DNA of 64,000 nucleotides, taken from positions 9,688,415-9,752,414 of the forward strand of contig NC_092032.1 in the NCBI RefSeq assembly GCF_042242105.1. The letters run 5' to 3'. Numbering within the stretch: position 1 is the first letter of the stretch; each line of letters starts with the position of its first letter. Below are positions 28,301 to 40,141 of the stretch, in pieces. Source of the DNA: Pempheris klunzingeri (Eukaryota; Chordata; Actinopteri; Acropomatiformes; Pempheridae). The notes under the pieces were generated by a model that ran no database searches, had not been told where the DNA came from, and saw only the letters and a list, made by a program, of their open reading frames with translations. Both the position numbers and the translations under genes were made by a program.

Positions 28301-31300
28301 CCTTTCTCTACCAGGCGTGAATGCCAGGAAACAGTCATAATAAGTGTAGAGTGTAGGCAGACCAGGGCAAACATAGAATAGAAACATTTTGGAAGCATTT
28401 TTAGGGACACAGTCTAAAACATATTGATTAATGAAACAAATTGATAATATAACCACAAAACTAATTACAATTACTTACATAGTGATTGAATTAACCTGCT
28501 GGACACTGATATTCACGTTCTTGAGTCAGCCATCGCAAAGACATCTAGACTGGTCGCACGGATCTTTCGCGTTGAGGCCCTTTCTAACCTTCCACCAATT
28601 TGAAAAAAAACAATTGTGTTCTGTTACATTTTAAACACTTTGCCTTTACTTCCAACTTCCTTCCTCCCTTCCTCTCTCCTTTCTTCTCTCCTCTCCTCCA
28701 CCCCTACCGTCCCTCCCTCGTTCCCCCTTTTCTAGCAGCCACCCCCACCAGAGGATGTGCCCCCGCGGCCCAAATCTGGTAACGTTCAGCAAAGGCTGCA
28801 AACACTGCGGATTGCAACGCGCTTTTACTGCGCCATGAAACACGTAAGAGATGTAAGAGAACCAGGGCTCATATACCAGGCATGATCTATTAAACCAATC
28901 TTATTTTATTGTTTGTTTGTTTTTTTGTACGGCCGAGCATTTCCGTTTCTTCGTCTTCTCCAAGCTGATACACTGTTATTTAAAGGCCATATTTTGCACA
29001 CTTTTCATCCATTTAGTCACCTTTTGCTCAACTGTCAGCAAGTTCAATTTTAGTTTTGCCAGACCGTTTGTTTTTGTTCCCACCATTCACTCAACGGCAC
29101 CAACATGTATATGAAACACTGGAGAGCAAGAAGTGGAGGAGTAAAGTAGCTGCGTAAATGGGAAGGACACACTGCATGGTCAAAAAGAAAAAGTCAGAAA
29201 CTATAGATGGGAACAGAAAGTACATACTGTGTCGTTCTCCCTCTTAAAAAAACGTCTTTCCAGCAAACTAACCAGTGAGTTGCATGCATTTTACTATATT
29301 CTGCAATACAAAGTACCTGTGTACTCTAACCACGACAGCGATAAAAACAGTACACAATTGGTGAGGAATGGTTTCTGACGAGTTGAGAGCAAGATGTAAA
29401 GCCTGCGAGGAAGAGAAGCTCTCCCTTTTTAAAGGATTTGATTTCCTGGCTCTGTGTCCTGAAGCCTTTGTTTTGTGAAATAAAATGTGCTGTGTTGATG
29501 AACAGGAGCCATGAGGGGTTAGTTAATAGCTTGTCGAAGACGTGAGTTGTGTTTTTTCAGGTGTCCAGGCTGTACTGTGTATGCTGGTAATCTGGCCCAA
29601 AGGCAATGTGGTTGGTCATATTTTTTTAAATATCCACAGCCCTCTGAGGTAATACACACGAGCAGTCAGCATTGTTGTATTGTTACCAGTGTCTCAGTTC
29701 TCAGTTTGTTTCTGGTTCCAAAACACTAGTCCAGCATTTGACAGCCTAAACAGTTCTAGATGTACTGCTTTTAGCATAGAGGCAGCAAAAGCTTGGTCAG
29801 TAAAGGGAACATTTGACAAAACCATTTAGGTGCAAACTTGAACTGTTTTGAAGCTGTTCTCAAACACACCCAAACAGTTAATTATGCATAAATGACATAT
29901 GCAGCTTATGCTGTGTTCACATATAACACTTGCAAAATAAACCAACGAAGTGCCTGATTCAAGTTGCCTTGCATGTAGTTGCTAGTTACTGATCGAAGTA
30001 TTGGATGACGATTCCATACAAATAAATTTCTAACACACCGTTGACTGTTTTATGGATAATGAACTATGTCTCACAGTGAGAGCTCATAATTAACAAACTG
30101 CATGTCACTGTTGTGAAACCTGCTGGTGGATGTTTATCTATGCCTGACAACATCAGTGGGGATATAACTGTTGTGCTATAACAGTGCTGGAACACCCCAC
30201 TGTTGGCATACAACAGATCCTGCAGAAAGTCATAGCTTTTCCTTTTGAGACAGCAAGATATCAACGTTGGCAAACACCAAGATCCAGTTTCCAACCAACT
30301 GATGGGAGACTGAAAAGTAAATGAGATTTGTCTTTTAGAGTCGGGGAGAAATTCACCTGTCAAACAGCTTTACAAGGCTCATCGACAACCGTCCCTTTCT
30401 CCGTGCTTCTAATATATCTTTGTGTTTTGCCACTTACCTCCTCGATGTAATTAACCCTTCCAGAGTTCGGCATTTCATTGCAATCATTGTAATGAAGAAA
30501 ATCAACTACAGGCCAACTGATAGAATGCAATGCATCACTGGGAGACAGCCTACGACGTAATGAACCGGTTAGAAAGAATGTGCATCGTGGGAAATTCATT
30601 TAAAATGAAAGCATAGAAAGACGGATGACGTTGAGGTGTCGATTTAGGTGACAGACCTGCAGAGTGTTTTCAGGTCATGTTCACTCTTTGCAGTCAGCCT
30701 CATGTTGCGTCCTCATTTACTTTTTATGTCGCATCTATATTCAGTCTAGACAGTTGTACATCTCATTTATTACAAATTGGAGGTCTATGTCTGTATATAT
30801 GTGTGCTCAAATGTCCTATTTTGTGATATGTATTCCTGTCTTCATCTGTGTAAAGGTGTATGTGTATGTATGTGTGTCTGTGTGTGTTCAAGCTCATTCT
30901 AGTGCTGCTAAGTGCTGTTGTGTTGCTGCTCTTCTCCTGCTGCCATAGAAACACTGTAGTAGCTAAACTGCTGCTGCTGCCTTGTTACCACATTTCCTGC
31001 TCTCTTTTTCCTCAGTGACTCAGAACTGGGCCCCCCCGCCCCATCCCTCCTCACATAACACCTCTTCCCCCTTCAGGCTGCTGGCAATTCTGCAGTAGCC
31101 ACACTAAGAGGACAATTAATCCAGTAGATAGACACTTAAATAGGAAACTCTTGTACTCTGCTTATCGGCTGAGTAGTGACAATCCGTCACAAAGATACAG
31201 TGCGCTGGCTTTAGTTATTTAGTTAGTTATCATATTTAGTTATGAGTTATTAAAAGAAAAATTAGATGCAAACCACAGTCTGATTTCCAAGAAGCATCAT

Positions 31301-33456
31301 AGATCAACAACATATAAATGATTTGTCTGAGGTAGGGACGTATTCTCTTATCAAACTGATGAGGACGGGATGCTTTTTGGAGACCAGTCCAGTGCAGACA
31401 AGGACGTTTTATTGCTTTGAGTTGGACGCCTTTTTTTTTTTTTTTTCATGACACACAGTGTATGGATCTACCAGATGCATTTTAAAAAACTGTCCAAACT
31501 TCTGTGCAATGTGCTACAAAAATGCTGAGTGCCCTGTGTTTCATGGTACTGAAAATGCAATACAAACATTTCACGGTAAACAATATGGAAAACATGCAAA
31601 TTAGTGCATCAGATGGATCTGTACCCTACGGTGAGCGTGCTGCATGTGATTTTTGACACAGTCAAAGTATTTAGCTTGAAAAGAGGTCAGCCTTGGTTTG
31701 GTGAGACTGCCTGTACTTTGTCAGCCAGCTCATTAACTCAGTCTTATATTTTTTGTTTGGCTGAATCAGACAGGCTTATCTAACAAACCACAGGCTCAAA
31801 GCCTCTTGTATGTCAACGGGGTATTTCAGCATGCAGGATTGTCAACATGCTGTTGACATGAGATCAGAAGTAATCTTTGTCATCATGCATTTTGAAATAC
31901 TCCTTTAACCTTATAGTTGAACACAATGCTATCTTTTAGTCCTATGACCACTTAAATTGTTAATGTTTTTAAGTACTCTGGGGAAAAGGTTGAAGAACAC
32001 TGATGCTGGTGTTACTGCTTTAATAAGTCTTCTCTACTTTTGACCTTTATGTCAAATATCTCACATGATATTCAGATATATTTCAGGATTCAAACTTTGT
32101 GTGATTGGACAAACTGATATCTATCAACACGTTCTCATCTTCTAAAACAAAATCTGACTTTTGATTTGAGCACCAGGATTCTGTCACATTTTTGCCCAGG
32201 TTTTTCCTGCCTACAGTACCGTGCCTCTCAGGGTTGAACAGTCTAGTTTTGTGGTTTTTGGCTGTTTCTTATTTGGTCACTAATCTCCAATACTAATGGG
32301 CAGGCAAAGGAGCTGCCCACCTACAAGGACAATGACTTCATCAATGATGGGCAGAAGATCTGCATTGACGAAGAGAACAAGAAAATGTTCCTGGAGAAGC
32401 TAAGGAAAGATGTGGAGGTATGACATAAAATGTAGTCTTAGCTCAGTGTTTAACACTAACTTTACTGCACTCATTGGTTTTAATGTACTAACTGACATTA
32501 TGTAGCAAGATGTAGCTATCTGTTTTCATGTTTTGAGTCAGGAAATGTAGCTGTAAAATTGCCCACCCATCCCTCAGTGTCACCCCTTGCTTTCTATATT
32601 GATGCATTTCTTATTTCTGCTTCCACTCTTTTGTGTCCTCTGCTGCCCTACTTTCTTCCATCATTCTCAGTTCCTGGCCCAGCTGAAGCTCATGGACTAC
32701 AGTCTGCTGGTGGGGATCCACGATGTGGAGCGAGCCGAGCAGGAAGAGGTGGAGAGCGAGGACAATGAGCCTGAGGAGGAGGGCGAGAGTGACGGAGGGG
32801 GCATTGGAACGCCCCCCGACAGTCCCAGCAATACCCTGGACAGCACCAAGCCTCTGTCACCTGGAGAGTTTGATCCCGCCATTGATGTCTACGCCATCAA
32901 AAGCAATGATAGTGAGTAGCCAAATGCCAAATAGTCCTCAGGCTTCTAACACAATGTTAGATACAGCCCTTGATAAATACAGCACTGAGAGCTCCCCCTA
33001 CTGGGTATTTTAGTCTTAAAGTTGCCACACCTGCTGCTGTCGAAAAGGATTTTGTTTGTCTTGTTTAACATTACCTGATTTTGCCTGAAGATACTTTGTG
33101 AATACATTCTCATTCTGGGTGTGTTTGTTTTAAACAATAGGTGCTCCCAGGAAGGAGGTTTACTTCATGGCTGTCATAGACATCCTGCAGCATTACGATG
33201 CCAAGAAGAAAGCTGCCCACGCCGCCAAGACTGTCAAACACGGGGTATGTAGCTGCAAACAAGAGCTATTTAGATGGGTTAGTTCAAAAAGTAGTGATGA
33301 GGTACAAATAATTAGAACAGCGATTGATGAGTTGCAAAACCAGTCTGAACTGGTCGTCTCTGTGTTCCTCTACAGGCCGGAGCGGAGATCTCCACAGTGA
33401 ACCCAGAGCAGTACTCCAAGAGGTTTTACGATTTCATCACCACTATCCTGTCATAG
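9828..33456 (+). CDS. pip4k2a: pip4k2a, phosphatidylinositol 5-phosphate 4-kinase type 2 alpha
   Basis: Exons 9828-9968, 21744-21841, 21997-22093, 23676-23828, 24440-24586, 24980-25018, 32304-32417, 32671-32911, 33141-33244 and 33376-33456 join in frame to 404 codons; human PIP4K2A has 406. The enzyme phosphorylates PI5P at the 4 position to give PI(4,5)P2. Visible features: [20 protein letters not shown] near the N-terminus; glycine-rich loop [12 protein letters not shown] at about 130-141 with ATP-binding Lys144; TRNVF hinge at 195-199; [16 protein letters not shown] at 210-225; catalytic [11 protein letters not shown] at 271-281; an acidic variable insert at about 285-330; Mg-binding Asp357 in VIDIL; activation loop [14 protein letters not shown] at about 365-378. 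All key residues are present. The alpha rather than beta or gamma call rests on local identity and on synteny with armc3, spag6 and bmi1. Introns 1 (11.8 kb) and 6 (7.3 kb) are long. Confidence 0.96.
10264..10361 (+). repeat. GT repeat followed by TCTG repeat
   Basis: About 42 GT units (10264-10347), then a short TCTG/TGTC run, within pip4k2a intron 1. Confidence 0.95.
14541..14597 (+). repeat. GA-rich purine tract
   Basis: GAGA/GGGGGAGA low-complexity tract about 100 bp left of the MITE in pip4k2a intron 1. Confidence 0.8.
14700..15291. mobile_element. PIF/Harbinger-type MITE
   Basis: A 592 bp insert flanked by direct TAA duplications (14697-14699 and 15292-15294), the 3 bp TWA-type duplication typical of PIF/Harbinger elements. 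The left end (TGGTGTGTTTTCATCAAACA, then TGTAGCAAATTT) matches the reverse complement of the right end (TGATGTGTTTCCACCAAACA, then CGAAGCGAATATTCGC) as imperfect terminal inverted repeats. No intact transposase frame is present, so it is non-autonomous. Confidence 0.75.
22094..24439 (+). other. pip4k2a introns 3 and 4
   Basis: Intron 3 (22094-23675) and intron 4 (23829-24439) flank exon 4 (23676-23828). Ordinary single-copy-looking sequence; no further gene, RNA or recognisable transposon seen. Confidence 0.5.
25019..32303 (+). other. pip4k2a intron 6, 7.3 kb
   Basis: Apart from the candidate cassette exon at 28736-28843, it holds a GT-repeat (27396-27422), a pyrimidine tract upstream of the cassette, and an A/T-rich stretch near 31430-31447. 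I see no other exon with convincing splice sites and family similarity. Confidence 0.5.
28736..28843 (+). CDS. pip4k2a: Candidate in-frame cassette exon in pip4k2a intron 6
   Basis: A pyrimidine tract about 75 bases long (28660-28732) leads into tandem acceptors TAG-CAG, so the exon would start at 28736 or 28739. The frame stays open to a GTAAGAG donor after 28843, and a second GTAAGAG donor follows 9 bases later. The exon is 108 or 105 nt (or 9 nt more), always a multiple of three. Exon 6 ends and exon 7 begins at codon boundaries, so inclusion would add 35-39 residues without breaking the frame. The encoded stretch starts [16 protein letters not shown] and ends TRFYCAMKH: a proline-rich start and a basic end. 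It would sit after DKEK, between the kinase N-lobe and C-lobe elements. I do not recognise it in known PIP4K2 proteins. It could be a fish-specific splice variant or a chance ORF. Confidence 0.4.
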
Positions 33457-35980
33457 CCTCCAGGAGCGACGGGGGGAGGGCACAGAGGCACATGGGAAAG
33501 GGAGGGCAAGTGGGGAGTAGGGCGGGGAAGAGAAGTGACGGAGAGAAAAACCATCGAGAGGCTGAATTAATAAGGTGCTGTGATGGCTTTGTATCACTCT
33601 CCCTCCATTCTCCTCATCCCTCCCTGTTTGTTCCTCCCTCTTTCGCTGGGGTGCCACGCTCTGCAGCTAAAAAAAAACCTAAAAAAAAACATCATTCGTT
33701 TACATTTAACCTCTCCTCTGTTGAGTTATTGTTCATGTGTTACTTTGGATGATAAGGGTGTTGAAAGCAAGTGTCCAAGTCATAATGTTTTTGTTTTTTT
33801 ACATTGTTTGTGTCTGTATGGTTGTTTATGTGGGAATTTGGCTTTTTATTGCCTCTAATACATCCCTGCATTTTTTTATTTTGATGTTCGTATTTGTCTT
33901 TCCCTTATGATGATCAGGGGCAGGTAGGGGGAGGGTATGATAGGTGTAGCGTGAGGTCAAGGGGAGTGCAGAGGTCAGACTCCAGCACAAAATGAGGTTT
34001 CCTCCTGCAAAGAGAAGGCGTAAGCGGCATGCAGTGCGCAAGTTCACGCTGAGCCTCGCCTAATGCAATTGCTTCACTTCAGGAAGAAGGAAGCAGTCTT
34101 CCAATAGGCCAACAGCCAGACCCCCCCACCCAAATACTATACAAGTACTCAGCCAAACAGATCCTCCCATGTGGGCTTCTCCTCCGTCAGTCACCCTTTA
34201 GACACCCCCCCCCTTTTCCCTCCCGCTCCTTCGTGTCCAGTTTACCAGCTAAGCTTCCTGGTTATCCTCTCGCCACACACTCAGACAAACGCGTCTCATC
34301 AGCTGAGATGAGTTCACTTGTCGCAGTAACTTCTAACGCTTGTTTCCAGCACTCGTTGCACCAGTGCTTTGTTGTGATGTACATAGAATGGTTAAGGGAT
34401 AGATGCGTACCTTTAGAGTGAGAAGCAGAGAGCCCACAGTGTGATGTACTTTCATTCTCTCTGAATACGTTGGGTATTGTTATGTTGGCCTGGTCTCTGT
34501 TCCTGTGGCAGGGGATGACCCAGAAGTCCTGTGTGGCTGTAGTGATTAACAATAAGCCACTCCTTGTTATATCTTAGTAAAGGGTGTCACATTGAAACAA
34601 AAACAGCCCTTACCTTTCTGTTGCCATCAGCACCTTATGAGTAAAATCAAAAATGTTGCACTTTTATTTGTTATTAGAGGTTAGGAGCTCTTGTTCTGTT
34701 ACACGCCCTGCAACAAAGAGGAAAAGGAACTTTCTTTAAAGGAAAGGATCTCAAAATCCTGCCTCCTCCACCATTTCCTCGCCCATGGGCACCCCTTACT
34801 GTTGGGATTGGTCAGGAGGAATTTACTGCAATATTAGACGGGGGAAGTGTATGAGCTCTGTTTGCAGGGCTTTTGTAAACTAACCCCTCCAATCCCGTTT
34901 AGGGGGGCTGTGCGTTGTCGTTGGCAGCGGTGGGGTTTTGAGGCCAGGCGACAGCGTGGCCGCGCTTGTGCGTTCAGGGCAGACAGAAGACTGTTTACCT
35001 CCAGCATCGTACCAGCACACACCCCAATGATGGCGAACGACGTGTGTGTGTCAGTGTTCAAACGTTATAAAGTGGGAGGGGTGGGGGGGGTGGGGGGTAG
35101 CTGCAGATGTAATGATACGTGTTGTGAAGTCCTTAATACCAACAGCACCGTTCTCTTCTCTAACCTCAGCTGTGAGTCGTTATTCATCGTTGTTTTGTGT
35201 TGTTGTTGTTGTTGACATTTTTTAAAGGTGGTTTATCTGTGTTTGAATTTGGCAGTTTTATGAATTGATGTGGTAATTTTTTTTTTTGTTTCTGTTTGAG
35301 GTTTTTTCAATTTTTTTTGTATATTTTGCACAAGAGGAAAGGAACCAAATGTTACGAATACGATCCCAATTAGTAGATGCGGTCTTAACAAAGGGAAATG
35401 CAATATACTTGTATGCAAGTGAGAAAAGTTGTTGTGCGTGTGAAGTTGTGTATCACTTCTGGATAACCAACTAAAACAAGTAAAGTCGTCCTCCTTGACT
35501 ATTCTAACCCATGCAAAAAGCTTCCATCACAATATGTTTGTTTAGATATCATAGATTATATTCACATTTATATTTTTACATTGGATTTTAGTCATGAAAT
35601 ATAGTTGTATTTAAAAAAGGAGCCACCCTTAGGAATGAATGATGGTGCTGTGGTAAATGAAGAATGATACTGCTTGAATTTATACAATGCTTACTATAGA
35701 TGTACTTACAAAAAAGTCATAAAAAAATTGCATGTCACAGGACTAAGTTTCCTTTTCCCTCTCTAGTCTGTGTCGTTGGCTGTTCAGGTTCTCTTTGTGT
35801 CCCTACACTTAAACCAGATTTGTGAGCTGTTCTGCGTAAAATAGTTCCTACCATGCTTTAAATAACTGTTTTTCATTGTATACACTGTGCAAGATGTGTG
35901 CCTTTATACTCCAAAATTATTTAATTTTATATTTTGTAATCTTTTTTTAAAACAAAAGTAAAAGGTTATTTTAATAATAG
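33457..35980 (+). other. pip4k2a: pip4k2a 3'UTR (extent inferred)
   Basis: About 2.5 kb following the TAG stop, with T-rich tracts, a G-rich block (35071-35100) and an A/T-rich end around 35900-35980. No canonical AATAAA was found between the stop and about 38350, where AATAAA occurs at 38358-38363. The true 3' end is therefore unclear: a variant signal near 35.9 kb or a longer UTR are both possible. Confidence 0.4.
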
Positions 35981-36568
35981 GGTGTTTTACTTTGACATGC
36001 GTTATCTCCAACCTTATTTTCAACCCCCCCTGCTCCACCTTCTCCACACCTCAGTATTTAGATTTGCTCATGTTATTCACTCAGTTAAATGAAACCATTC
36101 TAATGATTGTGTTTTTAACCGACAACAAAAAGTGAATAGCTGTCTTGAATTTGAATATGGTGGGTCAGTTTCGGCTCTGTAAATTCAGCTCCATCGTTCT
36201 GATTATTCAGTGTGTGCAGGCGTCCCCCTCCTCTTCCTCAGAGTGAGGTGGCGCCTGCTGATATTAACCCCCTTTGTCTGTCGATGCTGGTCCTGCCTTT
36301 ATAAAGAACGTGCGCGTGTGTTTTGGAAGTGCATCGTGGAACGTGCGCGTGCCGTGATTGTGATTTGTCGTGCTCGTCCTCGCTAACTGGCGGCTTCCCC
36401 CAAACTCAGGAGTCTGTCAGCATCTTCATCACATTTACTTGCTAACCACACATGCAGTCACATTTCAGGAGTGTGACTTTAATTTAATTTTTTTGAAGTG
36501 TTAGTCCAAAATTTCTCCTCCCTTCAACCACTCATTTCTGAAACAGGTTTATGTTCTCCTTCTTCCTC

Positions 36569-36607
<39 letters not shown>

Positions 36608-37586
36608 CAGATCATCAGTGTGTTATCAGGGAAGGTAGCTGATAGTTCATCCTGAGTCAGTGGTTAGTTGAAATGTGTGTGTGTTCTTTCACTATTAATG
36701 GGCTGTTTTGTTCTATTGTCACGTAGCTCATACTGTACATAGGTTGTGTCATAAAGCAAACAGGGAACGAGGGAACACAATCTTATTCTAGTCTGCTTTG
36801 CTCTGTTTGGCCCCCCTGTAGTCAGACATAAGCACGTAGAAAACAGAGCAGCGCATGCTGGGAGAGTGAGTTTTTCTTTCTGTTTTGTTTGGGTAATATT
36901 AACTCTGGATCTCGTGTGAGGAGGGCGATGATGATGCCAGACTTTAACAGATGCAAATCAAACACCATAATAAGACACGAGCCCTGCTGCTGTACCTTGA
37001 AATGAACAAGTCCTCGCTTTTGTGACTTCGCTCATGAGCAGCACCCTCACCCATTAACCGCACCCTCCGGTCACCCTGCTGCCACTGTTAACTTGCCAAA
37101 AGCATCTTTCAGCAGCCCACATGAGCTTGAAGAACATCTTCGTCGTATAATGTGACTGTTTGCTTGAACTGAACTTGTTTTTGTTTTGTTCTGGCTTTTT
37201 TTTTGTTTTTAACTGGGAGATGGAGCGAGGTGTGCTTCACTGATATGTGAACATGTCCAAATCTATCAGAAACAGTTCATGTGTTCATGTGGTTCATCAA
37301 GTGTTAAGGGAATATTTGATCACAAATGCAAATGGCCGGAGGCCAGGCGAGATCTGCAGAGACAGAAATATTTCCTTTGGCCTTAAGATTCAAAATCATC
37401 AAATCTTTGCAGAGAAAAAAAAATCAATTTGAAAGTAACTGAATCCTTTGAATTCACACACGGATAAACACAAGTAAACACACACCAGGCCTGGAAATGT
37501 TCTGTCCTGTAATTGAGCTTTGGTCTCAAAACAGTCCTGAGTACTTTTAGACTACAGCTAAAAGGCTTTAGCTTTGGTTAAAGCAT

Positions 37587-37694
<108 letters not shown>

Positions 37695-39525
37695 CTGTCA
37701 AACAGTGGCTGGTGAGAGTTCCCTTTCAGTGGCAGAGAGGCCAAAATGTTGATGTATGTTTATTGTTCCTCACATTTATTGATGATGATGATGATGATAA
37801 TAATACACTCCATTCCATAAGCGTTCACTCAAACCAATTAAAGCACTTGTTCTGCTTAACTCAAAGTCTACCTCTGATGTTTTTTATTTGATCTTCACAG
37901 TTCCATGACCTATATTTATTCCTTCGTTTTTAATGTTTGTTTCACATTTGAAATGATGTTTCACACACAGTCTGCTGAGGAGAAGAACGCCTTTGACTCC
38001 TAAGTGAATAGTGTAAGAAAAAGAGCTCTGCAGGATTTAATATAGCTTTTTTTTTCTCTTCTTAGTTGCCTCTAATGTATTTAAATCCATTTTGACCAAA
38101 ATTTACAGCAATAATCTAATTAAATCTGGAGAAAAATAGAAACACAAAAAATGAAATATTAGAACGAAAACCATGATGGAAAAAGGCTTCTTTTTTTTAG
38201 TGTGTTTTTGTTTGATGGACCTTCACACTGAGGAGCCAAAACACAAACGGTGTGTGATAATTATCAGAGGGAGTCACGCGTTGGAAACACATCAATTTCC
38301 ACGTCGCACCGCTAAAATTGTTGCACTTTGCATCATTTACACTTTTTAAATGAGCAAAATAAATAGATAAGAATAAACTGGACGGCGCCGATGTCCTTTT
38401 AACAGCCTCCTGGGTGATTTACTGTGGTCGGATTGCGAACATCCTGGGAGCAAAAACATACAGTGTGTTCAGCGTGAAAATATTTGTCACTTCGTTCTGA
38501 TTTCTGGTCTGTGAGGAGTTAGCGCGCCTCCCTGCACCAGTATCACATGTCACAAATAAAAATCTCACCAGAGCAGATGAAATATATATTTCCTCTTCAA
38601 TATTTGTAGCTAGAAATATATATAGAGAGAGAAATATTTATTAATGGTATTTTCTTTGCTTTCTTCATTTCGAACAAAAGATTAATTGTGAGCAGAGGAC
38701 CTCGCTGCTTCCAGTATTTTTTAATTATTCTCCTTTAATTCAAAATTGTCCCTAAAAAAATACCCCGGCTCGTAAGTTTGCGTCCTTTTTTATCTTTATT
38801 CTCCCATAAATGTTGATCCTAATGATGATGAGCACATCTCAGATCAGCCACAGGCCTGCCGGCTGTCACTGTCTGCTGTCTGCTCGCCTACAAAGTGTCA
38901 CCTGCTTCACGTCTTACTGCACCGACACATTACGAGGAGACATCACGTCATTTTTACGACTGTATAGAAGCGAACCGTATCATTTCTAAACATGGAGACT
39001 CCAAAAACAGGTTCCTACATTTTCACAGGTTAGAATAAGGAGGAAGCTGTCCTTACACTACAGACACTGCTGTTTGCAACAGGCTGTACTGCTGGATTAT
39101 ATTGCAGGGGGAGTGTGGAGATCTTTTCGATCCTGATTTGGTTTCTTTATACGTTAAATATGAAAAATACTCATTTTTATCATAAGCCTGAATAGACTGT
39201 TGGCTTTAGGTTTATTTGTTTGTGTCAACATAATATGTATTTATTTATACTGAATAATGGCAAAGGGGATAAAAAGCCCGGCTGAATTCACTAGAAGGAA
39301 AACCTTTAGATGAGTCCCGTAGCTGTATGGATATAAAATTAGATTTTGGAGGAGGAGGAGGAGGAGGAGGAGCGTCAGCTGCTGCCGCAACACGCTCACA
39401 TCTCCGCAGCGGCGGGAGGCGGAGGCTCATTTGCACCGTCAGTACAATGTGGAGAAGGAGCAGAGGCAACACAGCAGACAATAAACAAAGAGCGGCTCGC
39501 CATGTGCGCTGCAGCTGCTGCACGC

Positions 39526-39588
39526 ACACACACACACACTCACACACACACACACACACTCACACACACACACACACACACACACACA
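39526..39588 (+). repeat. Interrupted CA repeat
   Basis: CA run with CACTCA interruptions, next to the CpG-rich patch downstream of spag6. Confidence 0.9.
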
Positions 39589-39912
39589 GCTGAGCTGCAG
39601 TGGTGAGTCGCGGCCACCAGGGGGCAGTCTGATGCCTGCAACCACAGCACAGCCGAGGAGGAGAAGCGTCACCCAGGATATGGTGTGTGTTTGTCAGGGA
39701 AAATGAAGGTGTGTGTGAGCCGTCCGTCCGTGAGGGACGCTGCTCTTGAAACAACCCACGTGACAGCGAGTCAGCTGATTCCCTATCCCACCTCCAGGGT
39801 CTGCTGCTGTGTCCTGAACCTGACCTTTGACCTCTCAATGGTGGCAGGACAGAGTAGATTCCATACTGATCATGATATGGTATCAAAGAGGACGTCGACA
39901 GAGTTCTTGTTC

Positions 39913-39918
39913 TTTATT
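39913..39918 (-). other. spag6: spag6 polyadenylation signal
   Basis: AATAAA on the minus strand, about 120 bp after the TGA stop at 40038-40040, giving a short 3'UTR. Confidence 0.65.
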
Positions 39919-40037
39919 TTATCTTTAAGGTCTCTGACACAACATGTAGTGACAACATTGGCATATGTGACTTTATCTGTTCTACTACACCATATAATAT
40001 AAAACACTGTGTGCATGAACTCTTTAACAGGATGACA

Positions 40038-40108
40038 TCAGGACGGCTGGTAGTTCTCTAACCGCTGCAGCAAGACCTCTGAGTATCCAGGGGAGTAGTA
40101 CCTGGAAC

Positions 40109-40141
<33 letters not shown>

